Assembly (NCBI GenBank): GCA_026398575.1
Contig: JAPLSP010000208.1
Location: forward strand, 1 to 11,934
Length of the DNA stretch: 11,934 nucleotides
Direction of reading: 5' to 3'
Origin: Candidatus Sumerlaeota bacterium
GTDB taxonomy: Bacteria > Sumerlaeota > Sumerlaeia > JADFCT01
Shown here in pieces: positions 1 to 6,816 of the stretch. Under the pieces are notes generated by a model. It searched no databases. It was not told the origin of the DNA and saw only the letters and a list, made by a program, of their open reading frames with translations. The translations under genes were made by a program, and so were the position numbers. Positions within the stretch are counted from its first letter, which is position 1. Each line of letters opens with the position of its first letter.

Positions 1-41
1 ACTGGGAGCGCCACTGGGAGCGCCGGCATCTCTGCCGGCGC
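1..41. repeat. 12-bp direct repeat and GC-rich hairpin
   Basis: The 12-mer actgggagcgcc occurs twice in tandem (1-12 and 13-24). The second copy runs into a perfect 9-bp stem (20-28 with 33-41) closed by a 4-nt loop. No T-run follows on either strand, so it is not an obvious intrinsic terminator and looks more like an interspersed REP-type element. Between here and the gene ending at 177 there is only a short reiteration, tcacgga at 134-140 and 143-149. It resembles the degenerate 'cacagatg/cacggat' intergenic repeats seen in some environmental genomes. No gene is visible in 1-176. Confidence 0.55.
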
Positions 42-176
42 ATGTCCAATATAATATTAACTACCATCATAAATACCCAGGCCCCTCCCCCAATTATACG
101 TCCCTCTTATCCAACCGTGAGAAACCACAGATGTCACGGAAATCACGGATACTGTACTGCATGGTAGTAATTTATA

Positions 177-1259
177 TCACTTTTTCCTAATCAACGCCGC
201 ATGAGCCGACAATCCAGCCCCATAAGCGATCATAACGCACCAGTCGCCGGGCTTTATTCCATTTTTCAGAATCTCGTCCAGCACAAACCACACCGTGGGC
301 GAGGACATATTGCCATATTCTTCGAGGATTTTGCGCGTCGCCTGAATTTTCGCCTCAGGGATCCCGATGGCGTCGCGGACGGCGTTGATGATTTTTTCGC
401 CGCCAGTATGTAGCGCCCAATGCGCGACGTCCGCCACGCCAAGCCCCTGGGCCGCCAGGAGTTCGCCGACCGCCTGCGCCGCCGCCTGTCCGGCCAGTTG
501 GGGGAGTTGCGGCGAGAGTTGATTGTGGAGGAACCCATGCTTGTGCACAAAGCGGACGGCGTCCCTTTGCTCAGGCGCATATTGAGCGGCGGAGCCGGCC
601 AGTTCGAATCCCTCAGGCCGGTTCCAAAGCACGGCTGCCGCCGCGCCGTCGCCAAAAAGCGCATTCGACAGGATGAGGCTCGCGTCATTGTCCATCTGAA
701 ACGTAGCGCTGCAAATCTCGACCGACACGCACAGCATCACGCGATTTCCCGCCGTGGCGAGCATGGCCTCGGCCACCTGAAGGTTGGGAATGGCGCCGCC
801 GCAACCGCTTCCGACGAGGTCGTATGCGCGTGTGTTGCGGGGCAGACCCAGTTTCTCGATCAGATAGGTGGATATGCCGGGGCAGATATAGCCGGTGCAA
901 GTGTTCACCACAATTCCGGCGACGTCTCCGGCGCCCACTCCCGCTTTCGCAAGCGCCTGCGTCGCCGCCTGGGCGGAGAGATCAACCGACCAGCGCGTGA
1001 ATCGGGCGACCCGGCTGTCCGGGTCCTCATCCACGAGGCATTCCGGGCTGTCAAATGCAAACCGCCGCTGCCGGACACCCGGATGCGAAAACACCGCGCG
1101 CAGGAACGACATGCTTTTCGCGCTCAGCTTGCCGCCATAGCGCGTCTCCATGAAATCCTGCGCAAAAGCCTGATCCGCGATATAAGGTCCCGCCGCCAAT
1201 GCGACCGAGGCGATGTGGGCTTTACTGGGCGATGAATTTTTTATCATAGGCCGGGCCAT
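177..1259 (-). CDS. Type III polyketide synthase (chalcone/stilbene synthase family)
   Basis: 360-aa cytosolic ketosynthase expected to load an acyl-CoA starter on a cysteine, extend it with malonyl-CoA and release an alkylresorcinol, pyrone or similar polyketide. Numbering from the ATG at 1259, the triad is complete: Cys153 in GSGCGGAIPN (codon 801-803), His284 in ALHTGGEKI and Asn317 in EEYGNMSSP. The His-Asn spacing of 33 equals that of chalcone synthase. The thiolase-fold segment VNTCTGYICPGI and the C-terminal GAGLSAHAALI glycine loop are also present, and the length is usual for the family. I chose ATG 1259 over an in-frame TTG at 1283 because AAGGGGAA lies about 7 nt upstream. The radical SAM gene upstream on the same strand ends 239 bp away, with a large inverted repeat between, so co-transcription is uncertain. 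The starter substrate cannot be read from the sequence. 3-Oxoacyl-ACP synthase III is the alternative, but the motifs favour type III PKS. Confidence 0.9.
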   Translation of the reverse strand: MARPMIKNSSPSKAHIASVALAAGPYIADQAFAQDFMETRYGGKLSAKSMSFLRAVFSHPGVRQRRFAFDSPECLVDEDPDSRVARFTRWSVDLSAQAATQALAKAGVGAGDVAGIVVNTCTGYICPGISTYLIEKLGLPRNTRAYDLVGSGCGGAIPNLQVAEAMLATAGNRVMLCVSVEICSATFQMDNDASLILSNALFGDGAAAAVLWNRPEGFELAGSAAQYAPEQRDAVRFVHKHGFLHNQLSPQLPQLAGQAAAQAVGELLAAQGLGVADVAHWALHTGGEKIINAVRDAIGIPEAKIQATRKILEEYGNMSSPTVWFVLDEILKNGIKPGDWCVMIAYGAGLSAHAALIRKK

Positions 1260-1341
1260 CGTGGTTTTCCCCTTCGTGCTCAAATCATAAATTCAGCGAT
1301 GTATTTTTGCCTAACGGACGAAAGCAATGCGCTTGAGAAGC

Positions 1342-1448
1342 AGCGCCAGCTTTTGGAGTAAGGTGGCTTGCCGCCTTCTTTTTGGCGATTCAATAGCCCT
1401 GGCGCAAAAAAGAAGGCGGCGAGCCACCTTACTCCAAAAGCTGGCGCT
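1342..1448. repeat. Near-perfect inverted repeat, 46-bp arms
   Basis: Arms 1342-1387 and 1403-1448 are reverse complements except at two positions (1369/1421, a G-T wobble, and 1384/1406), with a 15-nt loop (1388-1402). The outer arm starts agcgccagcttttggagtaa. The element fills much of the gap between the radical SAM and polyketide synthase genes. As RNA it would form a very long hairpin on either strand. It lacks a terminal U-tract, which argues against a simple terminator and for a MITE/REP-type mobile palindrome. It could still act as a transcript barrier or stabiliser between the two genes. Confidence 0.9.
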
Positions 1449-1498
1449 ACGCCTATCCGCATGAATCTATGCTCCCTGCATGTTTCCGCTTATGCTTT

Positions 1499-2929
1499 CT
1501 ATCCCGTGGAAATTCCAAATATCTGCAGCGCCCGGCGAAGGCGGCGCGTATAGCGCCAGAGCGGAGGCCGAACCCCCATCCAACGCGCGACGCGAAGCAC
1601 CGCAGGCAGGAACGAAAGGTTAATCGTATGAGCGCTGACGAAGTTCTTGTGGCGCCTCGTCGCCTCCCCTATCGCCCGCCGCAGCCAGTCTGCATTCACC
1701 TCTTGCGAGAGATAAAACACCGGCTTGAGCATCTCGCCGGGCGCGACCGTAAGAACGCCCTGGCGCCGTGCGATGGCTTCGAGTTCCGTTCCCGGATAAA
1801 TGCGGATGCCGGCGTTGAAAAACGCCACGTCCCGCAGGCGTATGGCGGTCTCGGCGAATCGCAGCGTTTCCTGCGCGGTTTCGGCCGTCTCGCCCGGTCC
1901 GCCGAGCAAAAAAATCCACGCGCATGGCATCCCTTGCCGATTTATCGCTTCGGCGGCGCGGCGCACGTCGCCGGCCGTGAATCCCTTGCGCATTCGCTTG
2001 AGCACGCGATCCGATGCGCTCTCCACCGTGATGCCCAGCCCCACGAATCCAGCTCGTTCCATCGCCGCGAGCAGCGCGTCATCCACAAACAGCGGATTCA
2101 GTTCCAGACTCTGCAATCGCGCTCCGTGTTTCGCTTTTGCCAGCGCATCGCACACGGCCATGGCATAGTCGTAAGGCGCATTGAACACGCTGTCCACGAA
2201 CTCGATATCCTTCAGCCCGCGCGCCGCGTATTGCGCCACCACTTCGGCCACGTGCGCGGGGTCCGCAAGCCGGTAAGCGCCGCCTTCGATCTTGCGATAC
2301 GTGCAATAGACACATTGGAACTGGCATCCCAGCTTGGTCTGCACCGGAATGGTGGCCAGATGCGCCTGGTAGCGGGGAAGATTCACCCATTGCGAATAAT
2401 CCGGCGCGGGACAGACGCTTGCCGCATGCGATGCGATGCATGGGTTTTGACGGAAGGCGCCGTCTTCGCAGATGGCGACGCCGGGCAATTCGCGGAAAGA
2501 TTTCCCCGCTGCCAGCCGTTCGAGGATCATCGGGAAGACGACTTCGCCATCGCCGAGCACGCCATAAACAACATCGGCAAACCGCAGAATCTCCTCCGGC
2601 ATGACCGTCAGCGCGGCGCCTCCCAGGATGACCGGCGCCGTGGTCGCGCGGCGGATGGCGGAGACCAGCTCCTTCAGATCCTGAAGGAAAAAAACCGGAC
2701 TATCCAAACTGTTGTTGTCTATGTTCCGCAACGAAAGCCCCACCACGTTTGGGCTGGTCCGCGCGATGATCGCCGCGATCGCGGCCGCGGGCGCCTTCTC
2801 GAACATCAAGTCAAGGAAACTGACCTCGTGCCCCGCCCGTTGCGCCGCCTCGGCAACGACGCACGCGCCAAACGGCAACACCGGCATAGGCAGCGCACTG
2901 CGATTCGTGCTGATGACAAGGACATTCAT
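1499..2929 (-). CDS. Radical SAM protein with N-terminal B12-binding-like domain
   Basis: 476-aa protein from ATG 2929. The N-terminal ~140 residues form a B12-binding-type Rossmann domain: it opens MNVLVISTNRSALPMPVLPFG, and LGGAALTVMPEEIL corresponds to the GGxHxTxxPEE element. The radical SAM cluster motif is Cys202-x3-Cys206-x2-Cys209 (CQFQCVYC), followed by a barrel containing LLGGPGETAETAQETL, typical of the family. The DxHxxG cobalamin-ligand motif is not visible and the usual His in the GG-x-H element is Ala, so cobalamin may bind base-off without a protein His ligand, or not at all. The substrate is unknown. An upstream TTG (3034) would add 35 residues with no domain character; ATG 2929 begins exactly at the first strand of the Rossmann fold. 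The nearest gene on the same strand is the type III polyketide synthase, so a tailoring role is possible but unproven. Confidence 0.85.
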   Translation of the reverse strand: MNVLVISTNRSALPMPVLPFGACVVAEAAQRAGHEVSFLDLMFEKAPAAAIAAIIARTSPNVVGLSLRNIDNNSLDSPVFFLQDLKELVSAIRRATTAPVILGGAALTVMPEEILRFADVVYGVLGDGEVVFPMILERLAAGKSFRELPGVAICEDGAFRQNPCIASHAASVCPAPDYSQWVNLPRYQAHLATIPVQTKLGCQFQCVYCTYRKIEGGAYRLADPAHVAEVVAQYAARGLKDIEFVDSVFNAPYDYAMAVCDALAKAKHGARLQSLELNPLFVDDALLAAMERAGFVGLGITVESASDRVLKRMRKGFTAGDVRRAAEAINRQGMPCAWIFLLGGPGETAETAQETLRFAETAIRLRDVAFFNAGIRIYPGTELEAIARRQGVLTVAPGEMLKPVFYLSQEVNADWLRRAIGEATRRHKNFVSAHTINLSFLPAVLRVARWMGVRPPLWRYTRRLRRALQIFGISTG

Positions 2930-3327
2930 AGGGAGCGGGGACTTTGGCGAAAGAACAATTTTTGATGGAATCCAACCCGCGGATTGCGCTGCGCAAAAAG
3001 CATAATGAAAGACAATGGGAGCGATCAAGTCCAAGAGTTTGGAAATATTGCTTGCGCTTGGACGAAAGAGCTCTGAGTTCCAGGAAACGGCTTGACGCCC
3101 CGGCGGGGCTGCATACTCTTTCGTTCATGAGATGCAATCAGATCGCTCTCAAGCAGGGGGCTTGCCACAGATATAGGCCGGCGCGCGCGCTTTAGTGGAT
3201 TGCTCTTGGTCCGTGTTGGTCCGTGTGAGTCCGTGCCGGTCCGTGTGAGTCTGTGCCGGTCCGTGTCAATCCACAAAGCGCCGCCACACCGCCCCACAAT
3301 CAACCGCATTATTCGAGGTGAAGAAGA
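2930..3327. other. Intergenic region between divergent genes
   Basis: This 398-bp stretch separates the minus-strand radical SAM gene from the plus-strand cyclase-fold gene, so it should hold both promoters. I could not pick a convincing -35/-10 pair for either. Open frames here lack domain character and good ribosome binding sites. It contains a small GC hairpin (3097-3101 with 3105-3109) and the 10-bp tandem array at 3208-3267. A good ribosome binding site (gaggtg, 3315-3320) precedes the ATG at 3328. Confidence 0.6.
3208..3267. repeat. Six tandem 10-bp repeats (ggtccgtgtg-like)
   Basis: Six consecutive 10-bp units of form (g/a)gt-c/t-cgtg-nn start at 3208, 3218, 3228, 3238, 3248 and 3258. 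Units 3-6 alternate so that a 20-bp higher-order unit (ending gcc, then gtg) is also visible. A truncated seventh unit (aatccac) follows. The array lies 60 bp upstream of the start codon of the exported cyclase-fold gene. Exact 10-bp phasing places each unit on nearly the same helix face. Similar 'tccgtg/tccatg' arrays are scattered between genes in some environmental bacteria, so this may be a genome-wide repeat rather than a local operator. Confidence 0.85.
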
Positions 3328-4773
3328 ATGAGACAAGCATTGCCGATCGCACTGATCTTTATTTTGGCTGCGGTGTTGAGCAGCGGAATCGCAGCGGATA
3401 CCAAGAGCCCTTTGGAGAACAACACCCAATCCGCCGCTCCTAATTCCGCCGCTCCTGGCTTCGCCTTTCCCAATCCCGCTCTCGCCCAATCCGCCGTTCC
3501 CAATCCCGCTCCCACCCAACTCGCAGCCTTCGATCTCGCCTCCGCCAATCCCGCTTCCACCCAATCCCCCGTCTCCAATCCTTCCTCCGCCAATCCCGCC
3601 GCCAGTCCCACCGCCGGACAATCCGTAACTTTTGTGATCGAAGACAAAGCGCAAAGCCCGAAGGCGGCGCCCTCCATCGGCGAATCGCTGGCGCGCGAGG
3701 CGCTGCATGCCATCAGCGTCAGCGTGCGATGGCTCGAGAAAAATCAGCAGCATGGCGGCAGCTGGTCGGACGCCAATTTTCCGGCCATGACCGGATTCGC
3801 CGTCTCGGCCATACTGCGCAGTCCGGAGATCGCCTCGGGTGAACGCCGCTCGGAGGCCGCCGAGCGCGGCTTGAAGTTCATCCTCTCATGCGTCCGCGAA
3901 GACGGCGGCATCTACCGCGACGTCGAGGGCGTCAAAGGCGGCGGCATGCCCAACTACAACACCGCCCTATGCCTCATCGCGCTGCTCGACGCGAACAATT
4001 CGTCGCTGCGCGGCACGATCGAAAACGCCCGCCGCTACCTCGTCAAGGGGCAGCATCAGGCCGACGACGTTTACAAAGGCGGCATGGGCTACGACGCCGC
4101 GACGGGCCGCGCCTACGCCGATATGTCGAACACCTGCTTCGCCCTCGACGCGCTCCATCGCAGCGAGCCGCTCGAACCGGGCGACAGCAAGTACCACCTT
4201 GATAAAGAGGCGGCGATCGGCTTCCTCGCGCGCTGCCAGCATCTGCGCGAGTTCAACAGCGCGTCCTGGGTCTCCGAAAGCGACGGCGAAAAAGGCGGCT
4301 TCATCTATCACCCACTCGAAAGCAAGGCCGGTATAGGCGTGAGCGCCGACGGCGCCACCACCTATCTGATCCCCTACGGCAGCATCACCTACGCCGGCGC
4401 CCTGAGTTTCCTGAACGTCGGCCTGAAGCCCGATTCCCCGCAGGTCAAAGCCGCCCTGAAATGGAGCGCGCGCCATTGGTCCCTGGAGCAAAACCCGCGC
4501 CTGAACGACATGAGTTTTTATTATTATTGCCTCGCGATGTCCCGCGCCCTCGACGCCGCCGGCCTCGAAACCCTCGACACCCCCAAAGGCAAAGTCTCCT
4601 GGCGCGCCGCCCTGATCCAAAAACTCCTCGCCCTCCAGCGCGTCACCGACAAGGAAGGATTAGGCTACTGGCGCAACGACAACAACCGCTGGTTCGAAAA
4701 CGACCCCAACCTAGTGACGTGCTACTCACTGCTGGCTTTGGAGACGGCGTTACAAGGGCAACGTTCTAAATAA
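3328..4773 (+). CDS. Exported prenyltransferase/squalene-oxidase-repeat protein
   Basis: 481-aa protein with a Sec signal peptide (MRQALPIALIFILAAVLSSGIAA, cleavage likely near residue 23). A low-complexity linker rich in Asn, Pro, Ala, Ser and Gln (about residues 27-95) follows. From about residue 115 to 475 it has an alpha/alpha-toroid domain made of the internal repeats found in squalene-hopene cyclases and prenyltransferase beta subunits: WLEKNQQHGGSW at 135, GGGMPNYNTALCLIAL near 205, YADMSNTCFALDAL near 264, YGSITYAGALSFL near 351, NDMSFYYYCLAM near 394 and a final repeat near 447. The catalytic DxDDTA motif of squalene-hopene cyclase is absent, so a binding or other enzymatic role outside the cytoplasm is as likely as cyclisation. 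Genes of this type are frequent in Planctomycetes-like genomes. A GAGGTG site precedes the ATG. It has no obvious functional tie to its neighbours. Confidence 0.8.
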   Translation: MRQALPIALIFILAAVLSSGIAADTKSPLENNTQSAAPNSAAPGFAFPNPALAQSAVPNPAPTQLAAFDLASANPASTQSPVSNPSSANPAASPTAGQSVTFVIEDKAQSPKAAPSIGESLAREALHAISVSVRWLEKNQQHGGSWSDANFPAMTGFAVSAILRSPEIASGERRSEAAERGLKFILSCVREDGGIYRDVEGVKGGGMPNYNTALCLIALLDANNSSLRGTIENARRYLVKGQHQADDVYKGGMGYDAATGRAYADMSNTCFALDALHRSEPLEPGDSKYHLDKEAAIGFLARCQHLREFNSASWVSESDGEKGGFIYHPLESKAGIGVSADGATTYLIPYGSITYAGALSFLNVGLKPDSPQVKAALKWSARHWSLEQNPRLNDMSFYYYCLAMSRALDAAGLETLDTPKGKVSWRAALIQKLLALQRVTDKEGLGYWRNDNNRWFENDPNLVTCYSLLALETALQGQRSK

Positions 4774-4854
4774 GCGCTTAAATTCCTCGACAAGGAAAGG
4801 CAAACTGAATTCACACTCCTGGTCAAAAATACAGGAAATTTGCGACTTTTTTTC

Positions 4855-4883
4855 TTGACACGCTGAGGCAGTCTGAGTCTAAT
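4855..4883 (+). promoter_or_regulatory. Sigma70-type promoter of the avcD cassette
   Basis: A perfect -35 TTGACA (4855-4860) is separated by exactly 17 bp from TCTAAT (4878-4883, five of six consensus bases). A T-rich tract lies just upstream (4847-4853). The predicted start is near 4890, about 110 nt before the avcD ATG, which leaves room for a structured leader or small RNA. It is the best promoter match on the plus strand that I found. Confidence 0.75.
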
Positions 4884-4889
4884 AACAGG

Positions 4890-4999
4890 CCATTAGGCTA
4901 AAGGAGGGAGGGGACTTTAGCCTATTCCAGTTTTTCTGACGACTGCGCCGAGCTCAATTACAGAATCAACCAGCTCTTAATAATCCACCAGTCGGCAAG
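4890..4999 (+). ncRNA. Structured leader, candidate AvcI-like antitoxin RNA
   Basis: About 110 nt of untranslated sequence lies between the predicted start of transcription and avcD. It contains a perfect 10-bp stem (4894-4903 with 4915-4924) whose 11-nt loop is pure purine (gagggagggga). The stem top plus loop contain an ideal Shine-Dalgarno-like aaggagg. A T5 run occurs at 4931-4935. A second, nested pairing is possible: 4940-4945 with 4989-4994, enclosing 4950-4954 with 4972-4976. The outer strand lies just before the avcD start codon. Known avcD genes in Vibrio are preceded by a small RNA, AvcI, that keeps the deaminase inactive. Position and structure fit that arrangement, but I do not recognise AvcI sequence here, and it could instead be a cis-acting 5' UTR. 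Exact ends are inferred. Confidence 0.5.
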
Positions 5000-6214
5000 A
5001 TGACAAACATACATATAAAGAATCCATTCATGATCGGGCTTACCGGATCATTCGGTAGCGGTTGTAGTTATATTGCAAAACATATTTTAGCCAAGCGGCC
5101 AAAACATAGAATTATTTCTTTGTCCGATATTTTAAAAGAGGAATTTAAAAAGAAAAAGCAGAATCTTCGAAGTGTTGACCGGCGCGCACTTCAAGATTTC
5201 GGAGATGAGATGCGAAAGAAACATGAAGCATCTTGGCTGGCAAATAAAGCTATAGATAAAATTGAAGCCGATGGAAAACTTGACGACTGCTGGATAATTG
5301 ATAGCATAAGGAATCCTGGAGAAGTGCATGCATTAAGAGAATACTCAACAAAATTCTTCTTGTTCGCAATTTGCGCAGATAAAGAGATTCGGTGGGGCCG
5401 TCCTGAAGTCCAAGCAAGATACAATAAGGATAAGCGGACATTCGATAAAGATGACCTTAATGATAGCGGAGATGAGAAGAATCTTGAGTATGGACAAAGA
5501 GTAAGCGATTGTGTATCTGAAGCGGACTTCATCATAAAAAACAATGAAAATATTAAAGCTATCAATAATGAAGATTTCAAAGGCTTGGAATCTCGTGTAA
5601 TTCAATATGCGGAATTGGCAGAGGTACCATTAAGGAAAAGACAACCTGTAAGGCAAGAGACGTTAATGGCCATGGCTTATGCAATCAGCCAGCGATCTAG
5701 TTGCTCAAAGCGAAAGGTAGGCGCTATTATAGTTGATGAAATTGGAAATGTAATAAGCAGTGGTTATAATGAAGTTCCAATGAATGAGAGACCATGTAAA
5801 GATGAATGGAGTAAATGCTATAGGGATCATCTCTGTGAGGAGTTCTTCAATGACTTGTTGAACAATGTTCCTGAGATCGCGTGCAAGGGAGCTCAATTAA
5901 GGTTGGCATTTCGAAAGAAATTCAAAATTCTTGATTACTGCCGAGCTCTACATGCAGAGGAGAATGCAATTATCAACTTGGCAAAAAACGGACGTTCAGT
6001 GCCCCTGAATGAATGCACTTTATATACTACAACTTACCCATGTCGTTTGTGTGCCAATAAAATCGCTGGTGTAGGGATAAGAAAAATTGTCTATCTCGAG
6101 CCGTATCCGCAGGAGGACGCAAGAGACATTCTAGCTAGTGCCGGCGTGACAGATGAGCTATTTGAGGGAGTAACTTACAAAGCATATTTCCGAATTTATG
6201 GAGACGAAAAATGA
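5000..6214 (+). CDS. avcD: Anti-phage dCTP deaminase, AvcD type (P-loop kinase-like + deaminase)
   Basis: 404-aa two-domain protein. Residues ~10-195 form a P-loop nucleotide-kinase-like domain, with GLTGSFGSGCS at 13-23. Residues ~215-400 form a dCMP-deaminase-like domain, with the zinc and catalytic set His318-Ala-Glu320 (LHAEENAI) and Cys348-x2-Cys351 (TTYPCRLC). This architecture and length match AvcD, which deaminates dCTP/dCMP on phage infection and starves phage DNA replication; the AvcD family is established, and assignment of this gene is by domain order and motifs. The Walker A lysine position is Cys22, so classical kinase activity is doubtful. A cysteine-rich insertion (about residues 265-310) precedes the HAE motif, as in dCMP deaminases. 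The gene is visibly AT-richer than the PKS, cyclase and ImmA genes around it, which suggests transfer. Its stop overlaps the next ATG (ATGA). It probably depends on the 4855 promoter and on the leader RNA. Confidence 0.85.
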   Translation: MTNIHIKNPFMIGLTGSFGSGCSYIAKHILAKRPKHRIISLSDILKEEFKKKKQNLRSVDRRALQDFGDEMRKKHEASWLANKAIDKIEADGKLDDCWIIDSIRNPGEVHALREYSTKFFLFAICADKEIRWGRPEVQARYNKDKRTFDKDDLNDSGDEKNLEYGQRVSDCVSEADFIIKNNENIKAINNEDFKGLESRVIQYAELAEVPLRKRQPVRQETLMAMAYAISQRSSCSKRKVGAIIVDEIGNVISSGYNEVPMNERPCKDEWSKCYRDHLCEEFFNDLLNNVPEIACKGAQLRLAFRKKFKILDYCRALHAEENAIINLAKNGRSVPLNECTLYTTTYPCRLCANKIAGVGIRKIVYLEPYPQEDARDILASAGVTDELFEGVTYKAYFRIYGDEK

Positions 6215-6816
6215 AACAGTGTCCCAAATGCAAGAAATGGACATTAGATTTCGATCAGTATTTCGGGCGCTTTAGATGCTATGATCTTGCGTGTCAGTGG
6301 ATGCCAGCATCAGCCGTGGAACGCAAAATGAAATCTCTAGAAGCTCACGTGCCTATAGTGATACTAAAAGAAAAAGAAATGCCAGAGATTGGCATGACTT
6401 TAAAAGCTATTTACGACCCACAAAATGATGTCCTTGAATTTGATTTTGGATCATGCGAGCCGATTTTTGAAGTTCCAGAAAGTGACGGTTTGCTGGTCTG
6501 GAAGATCGGGCACCAAACGCAACAAGTCGTTGGCTTCAGTATTCTTCACGCTAAAGAATTCAATATCTCTGAAATCCAAGTTAATATCAACGCTCGTAAA
6601 AACGATATTGAAACTGCTTTGAAGCGAGGCATTCCTGCTGCAGTGTCATGTGGACGCGTGACGAAAGCTTTTATTGATAGTATATCCATCATGGTTAAAG
6701 CTCAGAAACCAAAGCCAGTCAGCGAATATCATCAGCTGGAGAACGTAGTGCATAAGGTCCTAAAAGGCTTCGAGGAAAAACGGAAGGCGATCCCTTCTGC
6801 TTATGCAGCTGTTTAG
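6211..6816 (+). CDS. Zinc-ribbon protein with DUF2283-like middle, AvcD partner
   Basis: 201-aa protein translated from an ATG that overlaps the avcD stop (ATGA, 6211-6214). A GGAG at 6200-6203 inside avcD serves as ribosome binding site, so the two are very likely translationally coupled. Residues 4-28 hold a zinc-ribbon pattern, Cys4-x2-Cys7 and Cys23-x4-Cys28. Residues ~62-112 (LKAIYDPQNDVLEFDF onward, ending VVGFSILHAKEF) resemble the small DUF2283 fold. The rest is predicted mixed or helical with a charged C-terminus. There is no signal peptide or membrane segment. Function is not known to me. The overlap with avcD suggests a partner, sensor or regulator of the deaminase. It shares the AT-rich composition of avcD, so the two probably moved together. 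The canonical avcID locus, as I know it, has the RNA and avcD but not this protein. Confidence 0.8.
   Translation: MKQCPKCKKWTLDFDQYFGRFRCYDLACQWMPASAVERKMKSLEAHVPIVILKEKEMPEIGMTLKAIYDPQNDVLEFDFGSCEPIFEVPESDGLLVWKIGHQTQQVVGFSILHAKEFNISEIQVNINARKNDIETALKRGIPAAVSCGRVTKAFIDSISIMVKAQKPKPVSEYHQLENVVHKVLKGFEEKRKAIPSAYAAV

Noticed and set aside
420..1235. Long plus-strand open frame (271 codons) antisense to the polyketide synthase gene
   Set aside because: It is a GC-rich antisense shadow. The minus strand encodes a complete type III PKS with its catalytic triad, and the plus frame shows only Arg/Gly/His-rich composition without domains.
1469..2965. 498-codon plus-strand open frame over the radical SAM gene
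   Set aside because: It is antisense to a protein with a clear CxxxCxxC motif. The plus-strand product is Arg/His-rich with no recognisable fold.
3208..3267. CRISPR array
   Set aside because: Units are 10 bp and contiguous without spacers, and no cas genes are present. No CRISPR-like repeat-spacer pattern was seen elsewhere in the window.
3025..3753. Glycine-rich minus-strand frame over the start of the cyclase-fold gene
   Set aside because: The glycine repeats are the antisense reading of the Pro/Ala/Asn linker. The plus strand has a signal peptide, a ribosome binding site and domain continuity.
4865..4879. 15-bp exact match gaggcagtctgagtc shared with 10203-10217
   Set aside because: One copy is in the avcD promoter spacer and the other spans the QueC-nuclease start. 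A 15-mer shared by chance in a 12-kb window is not very unlikely (of order 0.1), and the flanks do not match, so I do not treat it as an attachment site.
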